The notes below the pieces were generated by a model. The model did no database searches and was not told where the DNA came from. It worked only from the letters and a program-made list of their open reading frames with translations. From Streptococcus mitis subsp. hohhotensis (GTDB lineage: Bacteria; Bacillota; Bacilli; Lactobacillales; Streptococcaceae), in the NCBI RefSeq assembly GCF_000722775.1, contig NZ_JPFZ01000007.1, positions 2,501 to 66,500 on the forward strand: a DNA stretch of 64,000 bases. The letters run 5' to 3'. Shown here piece by piece: positions 23,255 to 31,554 of the stretch (the stretch's first letter is position 1; each line of letters opens with the position of its first letter). A program made the translations under genes and the position numbers.

Positions 23255-23709
23255 TGGACGATGTTTTACAAGCTTTAGCAAAAATGCTGAATATGACAGT
23301 TGACGAAGTAAGTTCTTTGCTTACAACATTTAAAGGAAATGCACCACAGATTTACGAACAGCTTATGAGAGAATGGACTTTGTACAATGTACTTGATAAC
23401 ACCTCTATAGCTATGATTTTGCTTAGTGCTATCCTAACAGGAGTTCTTGTGTATGTAGTAGTTCGAATCAAGGTAGATTCCGATAGTTTGAGTTATAGGT
23501 ATATTCCAGAAGGTTTTACTAAGCTTGAATATGCAGAGAAACTTACAAAGGAGAACCTTAAAAACTCTAAAGGAACTATAAAAAAGCTAATTGTTGGTAT
23601 TACACTAGCATTGATATTGGCTTTTGCTTCCAATATTGGTCGGTATCTTGTAGCACCAAACTACTTATTTATCGTAAATGAAATTGTACCAAAACTGACA
23701 AATAGATAG
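23254..23709 (+). CDS. Two-helix phage membrane protein, 151 aa
   Basis: Membrane helices at about 48-70 (IAMILLSAILTGVLVYVVV) and 112-135 (LIVGITLALILAFAS). TAATG overlap with the DUF1372 gene implies coupling. Unknown function; holin-like topology but in the early cluster. Confidence 0.6.
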   Translation: MDDVLQALAKMLNMTVDEVSSLLTTFKGNAPQIYEQLMREWTLYNVLDNTSIAMILLSAILTGVLVYVVVRIKVDSDSLSYRYIPEGFTKLEYAEKLTKENLKNSKGTIKKLIVGITLALILAFASNIGRYLVAPNYLFIVNEIVPKLTNR

Positions 23710-23717
23710 GAGTTATC

Positions 23718-24224
23718 ATGAACACAATAGACAAAGTGAAACAATGGTTTATAGACCGTGACCTTGAAAACGGTGGACGACTAGACAAGCAATCTTTGAA
23801 ACTCAGCGAAGAGTTCGGTGAGTTATGCGCCGGCTATCTCAAGAAGAATGAGCAACTGACCAAGGATAGCATAGGAGATTGTGCAGTCGTGATTGTCGGA
23901 TTAGCCTTGCTGATAAAAGAGGATGTGCATAAGATTTTTGAGGAAGTAAGTTTCATTGAACATGAAGATGTGATGGATTCCTTTAAATGGTTAAGTGCTA
24001 ACATTAGTAGTTTTCAATTGAATCAGGATATAGTCGGCAAGAAAATGTGTCGATATAATCTAGCGCATTCAATCGGTTATCTAAAATCAATCAGCAAGTC
24101 GCTAGGTTATGATTTTGAAGAATGTTTCGAACTGGCTTACCAAGAAATCAAAGACCGCAAGGGTCGTTGGATTGACGGTACGTTTGTCAAAGAGGAGGAT
24201 TTGCCGAATGAAACTAAAATTTAG
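23718..24224 (+). CDS. MazG-like nucleotide pyrophosphohydrolase
   Basis: 168 residues. KLSEEFGELCAGYLKKNEQ provides the E-x2-E metal ligands and DSIGDCAVVIVGLALL the downstream E/D-x2-D helix of the all-alpha NTP pyrophosphatase fold. Phage MazG proteins adjust nucleotide or alarmone pools. The C-terminal extension (IGYLKSISKSLGYDFEECFE) repeats helical elements. Confidence 0.75.
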   Translation: MNTIDKVKQWFIDRDLENGGRLDKQSLKLSEEFGELCAGYLKKNEQLTKDSIGDCAVVIVGLALLIKEDVHKIFEEVSFIEHEDVMDSFKWLSANISSFQLNQDIVGKKMCRYNLAHSIGYLKSISKSLGYDFEECFELAYQEIKDRKGRWIDGTFVKEEDLPNETKI

Positions 24225-24603
24225 AGCGTGGCTAAAGAAAAAGCAAAAAATGGACAATTATATTGACCACATCAGTTGGCTTGAAGATGAGCTATATTGT
24301 ATTGGAGATGGAATTACTTATATGGTTTCAGCGGAAGATTTAGTCCTCATGCAATCAACAGGACTCAAAGACAAGAACGGGGTGGAGATTTTCGAGGGGG
24401 ATGTTGTCAGAATGCGAAATCCTAGAGATAGGAGACAGATTGGGATGTTCCAAGTGGTGAGGGTTGCAAACTCACCTATGCTAGGTTTACTTGATAAGAA
24501 GCTTACCACAGAAATCTTTAATCTTTATGAGCACATGAGCAATTACTATGAGGTCAAAGGCAACATCTACGAGAACCCAGAGCTTTTGGAGGATAAGGAA
24601 TGA
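24208..24603 (+). CDS. YopX-family phage protein
   Basis: 131 residues from ATG 24208 (RBS AGAGGAGG), overlapping the MazG-like gene by 17 bases. The YopX signature is clear: MQSTGLKDKNGVEIFEGDVV and GNIYENPELL. Function unknown; widespread in Gram-positive phages. Confidence 0.8.
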   Translation: MKLKFRAWLKKKQKMDNYIDHISWLEDELYCIGDGITYMVSAEDLVLMQSTGLKDKNGVEIFEGDVVRMRNPRDRRQIGMFQVVRVANSPMLGLLDKKLTTEIFNLYEHMSNYYEVKGNIYENPELLEDKE

Positions 24604-24635
24604 GACCAAAAAGATACCCTTTCAGTTGGAGGTAA
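24600..24635 (+). CDS. 11-codon remnant similar to the 14835 ORF
   Basis: MRPKRYPFSWR then stop, preceded by AAGGA and overlapping the YopX stop (ATGA). It matches the opening of the ORF at 14835, so both look like remains of one gene family. Confidence 0.3.
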   Translation: MRPKRYPFSWR

Positions 24636-24638
24636 TAG

Positions 24639-24950
24639 ATGAAAAACGAAAATAAATACTCCTTACCACAAGTGTTAGGCGGTTGCCTAGGTATGATACT
24701 AACCTTATTTATCACTCTATGGCTCGCAGGAGTAGTCATTCAGTATGGTTGGAACAACATCATTGCAGCAACATTTGAAATCCAGAGAATAACATTCTGG
24801 CAGGCTGTCGGAATCGACTTGCTCATTACTGCGATTACTGGAAATCCGAAAGGTGATACAGAAAAATCTTGGTTTGAGATTCTGGGGAAAGTTATTTACT
24901 GGTATCTTGTTCTTTGGGCTCTAATGTGGATTGTAGTGATCGTTTTGTAA
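24639..24950 (+). CDS. Three-helix phage membrane protein, 103 aa
   Basis: Hydrophobic helices at about 12-35, 48-65 and 82-103. RBS TTGGAGG. Unknown function; similar proteins occur before the ArpU gene in streptococcal phages. Confidence 0.6.
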   Translation: MKNENKYSLPQVLGGCLGMILTLFITLWLAGVVIQYGWNNIIAATFEIQRITFWQAVGIDLLITAITGNPKGDTEKSWFEILGKVIYWYLVLWALMWIVVIVL

Positions 24951-25025
24951 AATAAAAAAAGCCAAGACACGCTCTGCCTCAGCTATAATCTCAATAATAT
25001 TATTATATCACAAAGGAGACAGAGA

Positions 25026-25445
25026 GTGAACAAGGCTAAAGAGCTATTGAAAGAATTACAAGACCTTGACATGGACATCCAAAGCCGTATAGATGAAATC
25101 AATGAGCTTGAGGCAGGTTTGCTCTCAAGTCCTAAGTGGTCAGGTGTCAAAGTCCAAGGTGGACAGACTAGAAAAGTTGATGATGTCTATACTCAGCTTG
25201 TCGTGATGAAAGAGGCTATAGAGCAGGATACTAAAGAGGTTATCAACAGAAAACTTGAATTAGGTAGAATGATCAACAGGCTTAAAAATCCAAAAAGTAG
25301 GTCTGTCCTTAGAATGACTTACATTACTAAGACTTACATTGAGGATATTTGCGACAATTTGAGAATTAGCAAGGCAACTTATTACAGATTGCGCAAACAG
25401 GCTGAATCCGAACTAGAGGAGATAATCATAGACAAAGTGAGCTAA
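25026..25445 (+). CDS. DUF1492/ArpU-type late gene regulator
   Basis: 139 residues, GTG start after GGAGACAGAGA. Helical N-terminus and a sigma-4-like helix-turn-helix at the C-terminus (YIEDICDNLRISKATYYRLR). Such ArpU/RinA-like proteins switch on the late operon. It is the last early gene before the RNA region and terS, the expected position. Confidence 0.75.
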   Translation: MNKAKELLKELQDLDMDIQSRIDEINELEAGLLSSPKWSGVKVQGGQTRKVDDVYTQLVVMKEAIEQDTKEVINRKLELGRMINRLKNPKSRSVLRMTYITKTYIEDICDNLRISKATYYRLRKQAESELEEIIIDKVS

Positions 25446-25500
25446 AGTGAATGCGCATGAAGTCTAAAATCTGTTAGAATGGTAGTGTCAAGAATTGAAA

Positions 25501-25581
25501 AGAGAGGTCTCAGAATTGGTAGATGGTTACCTGTAATCAGGGTGTCGTAAAGGCGTTGAGGGTTCGAGTCCCTCCCTCTAT
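25501..25581 (+). ncRNA. tRNA-like element 1 (81 nt)
   Basis: Acceptor arms AGAGAGG/CCTCTAT (one mismatch) enclose a canonical T arm GAGGG-TTCGAGT-CCCTC and a GGTAG D-loop-like word. The D and anticodon stems do not pair convincingly; the length fits a long-variable-arm tRNA. It may be a decayed or specialised tRNA, so no amino acid is assigned. Confidence 0.5.
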
Positions 25582-25621
25582 TTCGTTCATTGACGTCTCC
25601 TTTATCTTTATTATATTTTTT

Positions 25622-25641
25622 CGAGGCTTCGGTCTCGTTTT
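25622..25641 (+). terminator. UUCG-loop hairpin with short T-run
   Basis: CGAGGC-TTCG-GTCTCG followed by TTTT, between tRNA-like elements 1 and 2. Weak terminator or RNA-processing hairpin. Confidence 0.5.
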
Positions 25642-25702
25642 GGCGGTGACAGGTAAGTGGTTTCTATCCTATGTTTCCTTCGGTTCGATTCCGGGCATCG
25701 CC
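25642..25702 (+). ncRNA. tRNA-like element 2 (61 nt)
   Basis: Seven-base acceptor pair GGCGGTG/CATCGCC and a canonical T arm TTCGG-TTCGATT-CCGGG. Only about 30 bases lie between them, too few for both D and anticodon arms, so one arm is missing. Confidence 0.5.
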
Positions 25703-25774
25703 GTTAATGACTACAAAAAATAAATCAGAAAATTTATTTCTAATTAACACGCAAGGTAGTAGTCGCCTTGCAGT

Positions 25775-25852
25775 TGGAACGTAGCTCAGTTGGTGGAGCG
25801 ATATGACTATAAAGGGTCTGAAACGTAGGCAGGTTCGAGTCCTGTCGTTCCA
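25775..25852 (+). ncRNA. tRNA-like element 3 (78 nt)
   Basis: Perfect acceptor TGGAACG/CGTTCCA, canonical TA at positions 8-9, perfect D arm GCTC-AGTTGGTG-GAGC and T arm GCAGG-TTCGAGT-CCTGT. The 29 bases in between form no standard anticodon stem-loop. The most tRNA-like member of the array. Confidence 0.55.
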
Positions 25853-25857
25853 ATTGT

Positions 25858-25934
25858 ATCTCTGTGAGTAGCTATCACAATAGGGGTACAGGGCGGTAAT
25901 TAGATTTAGGCTGATTAACCTGTAGGACAGAGAT
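25858..25934 (+). ncRNA. Possible fourth tRNA-sized element (77 nt)
   Basis: Perfect terminal pair ATCTCTG/CAGAGAT at tRNA length, six bases after element 3, but no recognisable T arm inside. Could be a different structured RNA. Confidence 0.3.
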
Positions 25935-25987
25935 AAAGTAGCGCTATATAAGGCTCTGGTGGGGGAGGCACCCACTTACCGCATACA

Positions 25988-26010
25988 GTCACTCTTTGAG
26001 TGGCTTTTTT
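25988..26010 (+). terminator. Terminator closing the tRNA-like region
   Basis: GTCACTC-TTT-GAGTGGC followed by six T residues, 33 bases before the terS start. Late transcription must read through or start after it. Confidence 0.8.
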
Positions 26011-26043
26011 GATTTACAAAACGGACAAATAGGAGGTAATAGG

Positions 26044-26760
26044 TTGGGCAGAGCACGAGACCCAAACCGAGATAAAGCTTTTGAGATTTATAAGCAGAAT
26101 AACGGAAACATCACTAACCGCAAGATTGGTGACATGTTGGGTGTGCCTGAAAAAACTATCTCAGTTTGGAAGTTAAGAGATAAATGGAGCGAATGTAGTA
26201 CTTCAAAAGATGAATGTAGTACTACAAAAAGGAAACGGGGAGCGCAGAAAGGCAATAAGAACAGCAAAGGCGGAAGTATAGGTAATCAAAACGCCCTTAA
26301 ACACGGCCTGTTTGCTAAGTATCTACCGCAAGGAGTGCATGAGATATACGAGCAACTGGCAGATAAGCAACCAATTGATATTCTTTGGGAGAACATTCAG
26401 CTAACCTATGCTAATCTTTTGCATGCCCAGCGCATTCTGTACGTTCAGGACGTTGATGATACAACCACTATGCTTATTGCAAGCACAGCAAAAGGCGGAG
26501 AAAGCTATGAAGTTCACACCGCTTGGGATAAGCAGGGTAAGGCGTTAGCTGCAATTGCAAGAATACAGTCAGAACTTAGAAATATGATTAAAACATATGA
26601 TGAATTGACTCGCTCAAGCCTTGCTACAGAGGAGCAGAGATTGAGAATTGAGATTCTGAAATCTAAACTGCCTGACAATGAACCTGAGAACGTTCATGAT
26701 GATGGTTTTATCAAAGCATTAGAAGGGATAGTCGAAGAAACGTGGCGAGAAGAAAAATAA
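26044..26760 (+). CDS. terS: Terminase small subunit
   Basis: 238 residues from the TTG at 26044 (AGGAGG 7 bases upstream; an earlier in-frame TTG lies inside the terminator). N-terminal helix-turn-helix DPNRDKAFEIYKQNNGNITN ... MLGVPEKTISVWKLRDKW binds the packaging site; the GAQKGNKNSKGG stretch is typical of PBSX/phBC6A51-type TerS. It overlaps terL by 19 bases. Confidence 0.88.
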   Translation: MGRARDPNRDKAFEIYKQNNGNITNRKIGDMLGVPEKTISVWKLRDKWSECSTSKDECSTTKRKRGAQKGNKNSKGGSIGNQNALKHGLFAKYLPQGVHEIYEQLADKQPIDILWENIQLTYANLLHAQRILYVQDVDDTTTMLIASTAKGGESYEVHTAWDKQGKALAAIARIQSELRNMIKTYDELTRSSLATEEQRLRIEILKSKLPDNEPENVHDDGFIKALEGIVEETWREEK

Positions 26761-28022
26761 AGACCAGTACATTCGAATTCCAACCTTTTAGCAGAAAGCA
26801 GAATAAGGTGCTAAGTTGGTGGCTTTGGAACTCTCCAGTTCATGAGTCAGAAGGCATTATTGCTGATGGCGCTATCCGTTCTGGCAAGACTGTTTCTATG
26901 AGCCTAGCTTTCGTTATCTGGGCGATGACATCATTCAATCATCAGAACTTTGCGATGTGCGGAAAGACAATCGGCTCTTTCAATCGTAACGTCCTGAAGC
27001 TATTACTGGTCATGATACAGTCAAGAGGTTTTAGCTACGTCTATCATCGGACTGATAACCTGATAGAAATCACAAAAGGCGACGTGTCGAATGATTTTTA
27101 TATCTTTGGTGGTAAGGACGAAAGTTCGCAGGATCTTATTCAAGGTTTAACGCTGGCAGGTATCTTTTTCGATGAAGTGGCGCTTATGCCTGAGTCCTTT
27201 GTTAACCAGGGCACAGGGCGGTGCTCTGTGACAGGCTCTAAGTGGTGGTTCAACTGCAACCCAGACGGGCCTTATCATTGGTTTAAAGTTAACTGGATAG
27301 ACAAAGCAGAAACAAAGAATATGCTTTATCTGCATTTTGATATGGACGACAACCTTTCTCTTTCAGAGAACATCAAGAAGCGTTATAGAAGTCAATATCA
27401 AGGTGTTTTCTACCAACGATATATACAAGGTCTTTGGACGGTGGCAGAAGGTATTGTCTACGATATGTTCAGTAAAGATAAGCATGTTGTATCAACTTTG
27501 CCAGAAATGAACAAACTGGGCAAATATGTTTCGGTCGACTACGGTACGCAAAATGCGACCGTTTTTCTTTTGTGGGAAAAAGATATCAATGGCAAGTATT
27601 ACTTGACAAGGGAATACTATTACTCAGGTCGTGACGAGAACGTACAGAAGACCAATGCTGAGTACGCTGATGATCTAACTGCTTGGCTAGGAGATACGAA
27701 CATCGAACGTATTATTATTGACCCGTCTGCTGCATCATTCATTGCTGAATTGAAGAAGCGAGGATATAAAATCAAAAAAGCTAGAAATAATGTCCTTGAA
27801 GGCATTCGTTTTGTTGGGTCTATGCTAGGCCAAGAGAAAATAGCAGTGCATGAGAGCTGTGTGAATACGTTGAAAGAGTTCCACGCTTATGTCTGGGACG
27901 AGAAAGCCTCTGCGAATGGCGAGGACAAGCCTATCAAGCAATTTGACCACGCAATGGACGCCCTGCGTTATTTCTGCTATACAGTATTATTCAAGTCAGG
28001 AGGTATGACTGTTTGGAAATAG
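26742..28022 (+). CDS. terL: Terminase large subunit (PBSX family)
   Basis: 426 residues, GTG start. ATPase motor with Walker A GAIRSGKT (about 43-50) and Walker B IFFDEVALMPE; the C-terminal RNase H-like nuclease has VSVDYGTQN, IIIDPSAASF and DHAMDALRY. It translocates DNA into proheads and makes headful or cos cuts. Confidence 0.93.
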   Translation: MARRKIKTSTFEFQPFSRKQNKVLSWWLWNSPVHESEGIIADGAIRSGKTVSMSLAFVIWAMTSFNHQNFAMCGKTIGSFNRNVLKLLLVMIQSRGFSYVYHRTDNLIEITKGDVSNDFYIFGGKDESSQDLIQGLTLAGIFFDEVALMPESFVNQGTGRCSVTGSKWWFNCNPDGPYHWFKVNWIDKAETKNMLYLHFDMDDNLSLSENIKKRYRSQYQGVFYQRYIQGLWTVAEGIVYDMFSKDKHVVSTLPEMNKLGKYVSVDYGTQNATVFLLWEKDINGKYYLTREYYYSGRDENVQKTNAEYADDLTAWLGDTNIERIIIDPSAASFIAELKKRGYKIKKARNNVLEGIRFVGSMLGQEKIAVHESCVNTLKEFHAYVWDEKASANGEDKPIKQFDHAMDALRYFCYTVLFKSGGMTVWK

Positions 28023-29428
28023 AAGTAATTAAAAAAATAATCACGTCGCAGATGGTTAAGCACGGAAAGTTTGTCTCACAAGCAGCTGAAGCTGAGAAAT
28101 ACTATCGCAACGAGAATGATATTAAACGAAAGCGTAAGCCTGCCGATAAAAAAGGCGCTGAGAATGAAGCGAAAGCAGAAGATAACGCCTTTCGTAATGC
28201 TGATAACCGTATTAGTCACAACTGGCACCAGTTATTGCTTGACCAGAAAAAGGCTTATGTGTTGACCTATCCTCCTACATTCGACGTGGACGATAAAAAG
28301 GTAAATGATATGATCGTGGATGTCTTAGGAGACGATTATGAACGTATCAGCAAACAGCTTTGTGTGAATGCAGGAAATGCTGGAATCGCTTGGCTTCATG
28401 TTTGGAAAGACGCTAGTGATAAATCGTTTAGATATGCTTGCGTTGACTCAAAAGAAGTGATACCAATTTATTCAAAGTCCTTGGATAAGAAGTTGATTGG
28501 GGTACTGCGAGTATACTCTAGCATTGATGAAACAGATGGTAAGAATTACACTGTTTACGAATATTGGAACGATAAAGAGTGTTCTTTCTATCGTCATGAA
28601 AAAGAAAAGCCACTGGAAGAATTAGAGCCATTCCAAGCAATCTTTTTGGTTGATGCCATGAATGGAGACCAGTATAGTGATAATAGTTTTGAACATGATT
28701 TTGGTCTTGTTCCTTTTATTCCGTTTAGAAATAACGAAATAGAAACTAATGACTTAAAACCAATCAAAGACCTGGTCGACGTGTACGATAAGGTGTTTAG
28801 TGGGTTCGTCAATGATACAGACGATGTCCAAGAGGTTATCTTTGTCCTTACAAACTACGGTGGGCAGGACAAGCAAGAGTTTCTTGAGGATTTGAAACGC
28901 TACAAGATGATTAAGATGGACAACGACGGCATGGGAGACCAATCAGGAGTTACAACCATTGCTATTGACATTCCAACCGAAGCCAGAAATCTGATTTTAG
29001 AGCGGACTAAGAAACAAATCTTTATCAGCGGCCAAGGGGTTAACCCTGAAACAGATAAACTAGGGAACAGTTCAGGCGTTGCTTTGAAGTTCCTTTACTC
29101 TCTTTTAGAGTTAAAAGCTGGGAATATGGAAACTCAGTTCAGAAGTGGATATGCCACACTCGTTAAGATGATCTTGAAACATCTAGGGTTATCCGATAAA
29201 CTCAAAATCAAGCAAACATGGACACGGAACTCAATCAATAACGATACAGAAATGGCTCAAGTAGTTTCTACTCTTGCAACTATCACATCAAGAGAGAACG
29301 TAGCTAAATCGAATCCAATTGTAGAAGATTGGCAGGATGAACTACGCTTGCAGAAAGCTGACCAAGAGGAACGCCCTGAAAAAGCCTACGATATGGAAGA
29401 GTTAGAGCATGAGTCGGAAGCTGAATAA
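28013..29428 (+). CDS. Portal protein (SPP1 gp6 type)
   Basis: 471 residues from the TTG at 28013 (AGGAGG upstream). Forms the dodecameric DNA gate at one capsid vertex. Features of phage_prot_Gp6/SPP1 portals: NRISHNWHQLLLDQKKAYVL near the N-terminus, the long YEYWNDKECSFYRHE beta region and the acidic C-terminal tail. It overlaps terL and the head protein gene. Confidence 0.88.
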   Translation: MEIEVIKKIITSQMVKHGKFVSQAAEAEKYYRNENDIKRKRKPADKKGAENEAKAEDNAFRNADNRISHNWHQLLLDQKKAYVLTYPPTFDVDDKKVNDMIVDVLGDDYERISKQLCVNAGNAGIAWLHVWKDASDKSFRYACVDSKEVIPIYSKSLDKKLIGVLRVYSSIDETDGKNYTVYEYWNDKECSFYRHEKEKPLEELEPFQAIFLVDAMNGDQYSDNSFEHDFGLVPFIPFRNNEIETNDLKPIKDLVDVYDKVFSGFVNDTDDVQEVIFVLTNYGGQDKQEFLEDLKRYKMIKMDNDGMGDQSGVTTIAIDIPTEARNLILERTKKQIFISGQGVNPETDKLGNSSGVALKFLYSLLELKAGNMETQFRSGYATLVKMILKHLGLSDKLKIKQTWTRNSINNDTEMAQVVSTLATITSRENVAKSNPIVEDWQDELRLQKADQEERPEKAYDMEELEHESEAE

Positions 29429-30962
29429 AGAAGAGAAAATTGCCTTTATCGAATCACTTGACGACCTCAGCCGAGAAGAGAAAGACAGATTGCTATACGA
29501 GCTGGCTCAGATTGACGACCTCGGCGAGATAATAGACTACATCGATAATTTATACCACAGAACACTAAAACGCATTACAGGGCGTTTAGAGGCGTTTGAG
29601 AGGGTATCTAAAAATCGTAGCGACTCATTACCATTTTATCTGTTATCCCTGACTAAGGCTGACCAATTAAAAACTAAGCAAGAGATTGCTGGTTTTGTTA
29701 AGAAACATCCTGATTTAACAGAGTGGTCAAGGTCAATAAAAGTCAAAACAAATGCAGATGCCTTGTTTGCTGGTGTTGAGATGGATATCGCTGAAATGAC
29801 TGGCAAAATCAACAAGCGAATAGAAACACATCTCAAACAAACCTACCAAGAAACCTACTTAAATCGTGCTTACAACTACCATAAGCAGACCAAAAGAGAA
29901 CCGAATTTCAAGCCTGAGCGTCTAGAAGAAGAGTATCTTCAAAAGGCAATCAACGAAAACTTCAAAGGTAAGCGGTTCTCTGAGCGTGTTTGGGGCAGCA
30001 ATATGGATGAATTGGTTAGTAGAGTAGAATCGCTTGTAACCAATGATTTAAACCGAGGCTATCCGATAGACCAGTCTAGTAAGCTTCTAGCAATTGAGTT
30101 CGAACGTGCTCGTAATCGTGCAGTGACTGTTTTGCAGACGGAAACGAACGGAATTCAGGCTCAGGCAACATTAGATGAATACCAAGACGACAATATCAAG
30201 AAGTACAGGTATCTAGCGACCTTAGAAGTTCACACATGCCCTATTTGTGGAGAGTTAGACGGCAAGGTATTTCCTGTTAAGGATGCAGAAAAGGGTGTGA
30301 ATTATCCTACTATGCACCCTCACTGTCGATGTACGACGGTTCCTGCCTTAGAAAAAGGTGGGAAACGCTATGCAAGAGATATTGAAACAGGTAAAGGCTA
30401 TGAGGTGGAAAGTGGTCAGACCTTCAAGGATTGGCGAAAGCAGCAGCTTGATAAGTATGGTCAGACTGCCATCAAAGACAAGCTACAAGCTGAACGATTG
30501 GAAAGGGACAGAGTCCGCAGAACCAAGGAGCAGTTCATCGCTTATAGGCAGGTTTTAGGCTCTCAAAATATGCCCAAAACATTTGCAGGCTTCTATAATT
30601 TGAAGTATAATGATGTTGAGGGATACAAGGAACTAAAAGACCGCATCAGATGGGCAAAGTCCAAGTTTCCTACTGAGAAATCTTTAAATGGACATTTCAA
30701 AAGTCATGGGAAAGAGTTCGGAGCGGAAAGCCCTGAAGAATATCAACAATTGGCTAGAAATTTATTATCTTCTGTTGTCTCTAAAAATATTATAGGTTAT
30801 GATACTGGAGAAAGAAGAGTTCGATTTAATCGAGAAACGGGGACAATTGCGATTGGAAAAAGAAATGCCTCAGGAAAAGCGAGAATAACAACTATGTTTA
30901 AGCCAGATGATGGAGAGGAATATTACCATGACGACTATAAAAAAGAATATAATAATGATTGA
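29409..30962 (+). CDS. Minor head protein (SPP1 gp7/MuF) with C-terminal toxin-like domain
   Basis: 517 residues, longer than a plain MuF head protein. Residues about 1-340 form the head-morphogenesis domain, with the zinc-binding-like HTCPICGELDGKVF and MHPHCRCTTVP motifs. After a linker, residues about 395-517 form an added domain (WAKSKFPTEKSLNGHFKSHG ... RRVRFNRETGTIAIG ... TMFKPDDGEEYYHDDY) resembling the phage-borne barnase/EndoU/colicin/RelE-like (PBECR) nuclease tails. The CPCC gene overlapping its 3' end fits an immunity partner. Confidence 0.75.
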   Translation: MSRKLNKEEKIAFIESLDDLSREEKDRLLYELAQIDDLGEIIDYIDNLYHRTLKRITGRLEAFERVSKNRSDSLPFYLLSLTKADQLKTKQEIAGFVKKHPDLTEWSRSIKVKTNADALFAGVEMDIAEMTGKINKRIETHLKQTYQETYLNRAYNYHKQTKREPNFKPERLEEEYLQKAINENFKGKRFSERVWGSNMDELVSRVESLVTNDLNRGYPIDQSSKLLAIEFERARNRAVTVLQTETNGIQAQATLDEYQDDNIKKYRYLATLEVHTCPICGELDGKVFPVKDAEKGVNYPTMHPHCRCTTVPALEKGGKRYARDIETGKGYEVESGQTFKDWRKQQLDKYGQTAIKDKLQAERLERDRVRRTKEQFIAYRQVLGSQNMPKTFAGFYNLKYNDVEGYKELKDRIRWAKSKFPTEKSLNGHFKSHGKEFGAESPEEYQQLARNLLSSVVSKNIIGYDTGERRVRFNRETGTIAIGKRNASGKARITTMFKPDDGEEYYHDDYKKEYNND

Positions 30963-31134
30963 CGGATGGGAACATGTGCATTGCCCCGTATGTGGAAATT
31001 TAGTAGAAACTTATGATATTTGTGATGTTTGTCATTGGCAAAATACGGGAGCATTTAATATCGATGGCGGTCCAAATAAAATGACGCTTGCAGAGGCTAA
31101 AGAAGCTTACGCAAAAGGTTTACCGATTAGATAA
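30928..31134 (+). CDS. CPCC-type cysteine-rich protein (candidate immunity)
   Basis: 68 residues from the ATG at 30928, chosen because GGAGAGG lies 9 bases upstream. HVHCPVCGNLVETYDICDVC gives four cysteines for one zinc; the following GGPNKMTLAEAKEAYAKGL matches the CPCC-domain C-terminus. CPCC proteins are predicted immunity proteins of polymorphic toxin systems. It overlaps the toxin-tailed head gene by 35 bases, implying coupled translation. Confidence 0.7.
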   Translation: MTTIKKNIIMIDGWEHVHCPVCGNLVETYDICDVCHWQNTGAFNIDGGPNKMTLAEAKEAYAKGLPIR

Positions 31135-31137
31135 ATA

Positions 31138-31164
31138 AGCACCTAGAGAAATCTAAGTGCTTTT
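31138..31164 (+). terminator. Terminator after the CPCC gene
   Basis: GCACCTAGA-GAAA-TCTAAGTGC followed by TTTT and further T-rich sequence, 3 bases after the stop. Confidence 0.8.
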
Positions 31165-31193
31165 CTTATTTTTAATTTTTTTCAAAAAACCTC

Positions 31194-31239
31194 TTGACTT
31201 TGTTGCTACAAAGTTATATACTGACATTGTAGCAACAAA
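31194..31239 (+). promoter_or_regulatory. Promoter with 13-bp inverted-repeat operator
   Basis: TTGACT, 17-base spacer, TATACT. A perfect inverted repeat TTTGTTGCTACAA (31199-31211) and TTGTAGCAACAAA (31227-31239) brackets the -10, so a repressor dimer pair would close the promoter. The RHH protein encoded next is the natural candidate. Confidence 0.8.
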
Positions 31240-31254
31240 AAGGAGGTGAGCAAA

Positions 31255-31434
31255 TTGCTTGCACGAAAAGAACAATTCAAAGATAAGCCTAAAAATACTA
31301 TGTTGCGAGTTCGAGTTGATGACGAAACGGTTGATAAACTTGAAGAAATTGCAAAAAAAACGGATAGCACGAAATCTAGTGTTATCCGAAAGGGTATTGA
31401 CAAGTTATATCAAGAATTAAATAAACAAAAATAG
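31255..31434 (+). CDS. Ribbon-helix-helix (Arc/CopG-like) regulator
   Basis: 59 residues from the TTG at 31255, 8 bases after AGGAGG (the GTG at 31246 touches the RBS). NTMLRVRVDDETVDKLEEIA is the DNA-contacting strand plus helix A, and STKSSVIRKGIDKLYQEL helix B. It is expected to bind the inverted repeat in its own promoter. It stands upstream of the antirepressor gene, as Arc does in P22. Confidence 0.8.
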   Translation: MLARKEQFKDKPKNTMLRVRVDDETVDKLEEIAKKTDSTKSSVIRKGIDKLYQELNKQK

Positions 31435-31492
31435 CCTAGAACCCACTAACGCCAATCAGACGGTTCTAAGCTATCACCACAGAAGTGTTTCT

Positions 31493-31513
31493 GCATGAAA
31501 TATTATATCATGC
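31493..31513. promoter_or_regulatory. Inverted repeat in the leader of the 82-aa gene
   Basis: GCATGA-N9-TCATGC with TATTAT inside; possible second operator/promoter. Upstream, TAGAACC ... GGTTCTA (about 31437-31468) can form a longer stem. Confidence 0.4.
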
Positions 31514-31554
31514 TGAGACGCTCTTTTCAAGGTACACGAAGGAGTGTTTTTATT

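Noticed and set aside
25501-25852. Calling the tRNA-like elements functional tRNAs with amino-acid identity
   Set aside because: No element gives a good anticodon stem-loop by hand folding, so no identity was assigned.
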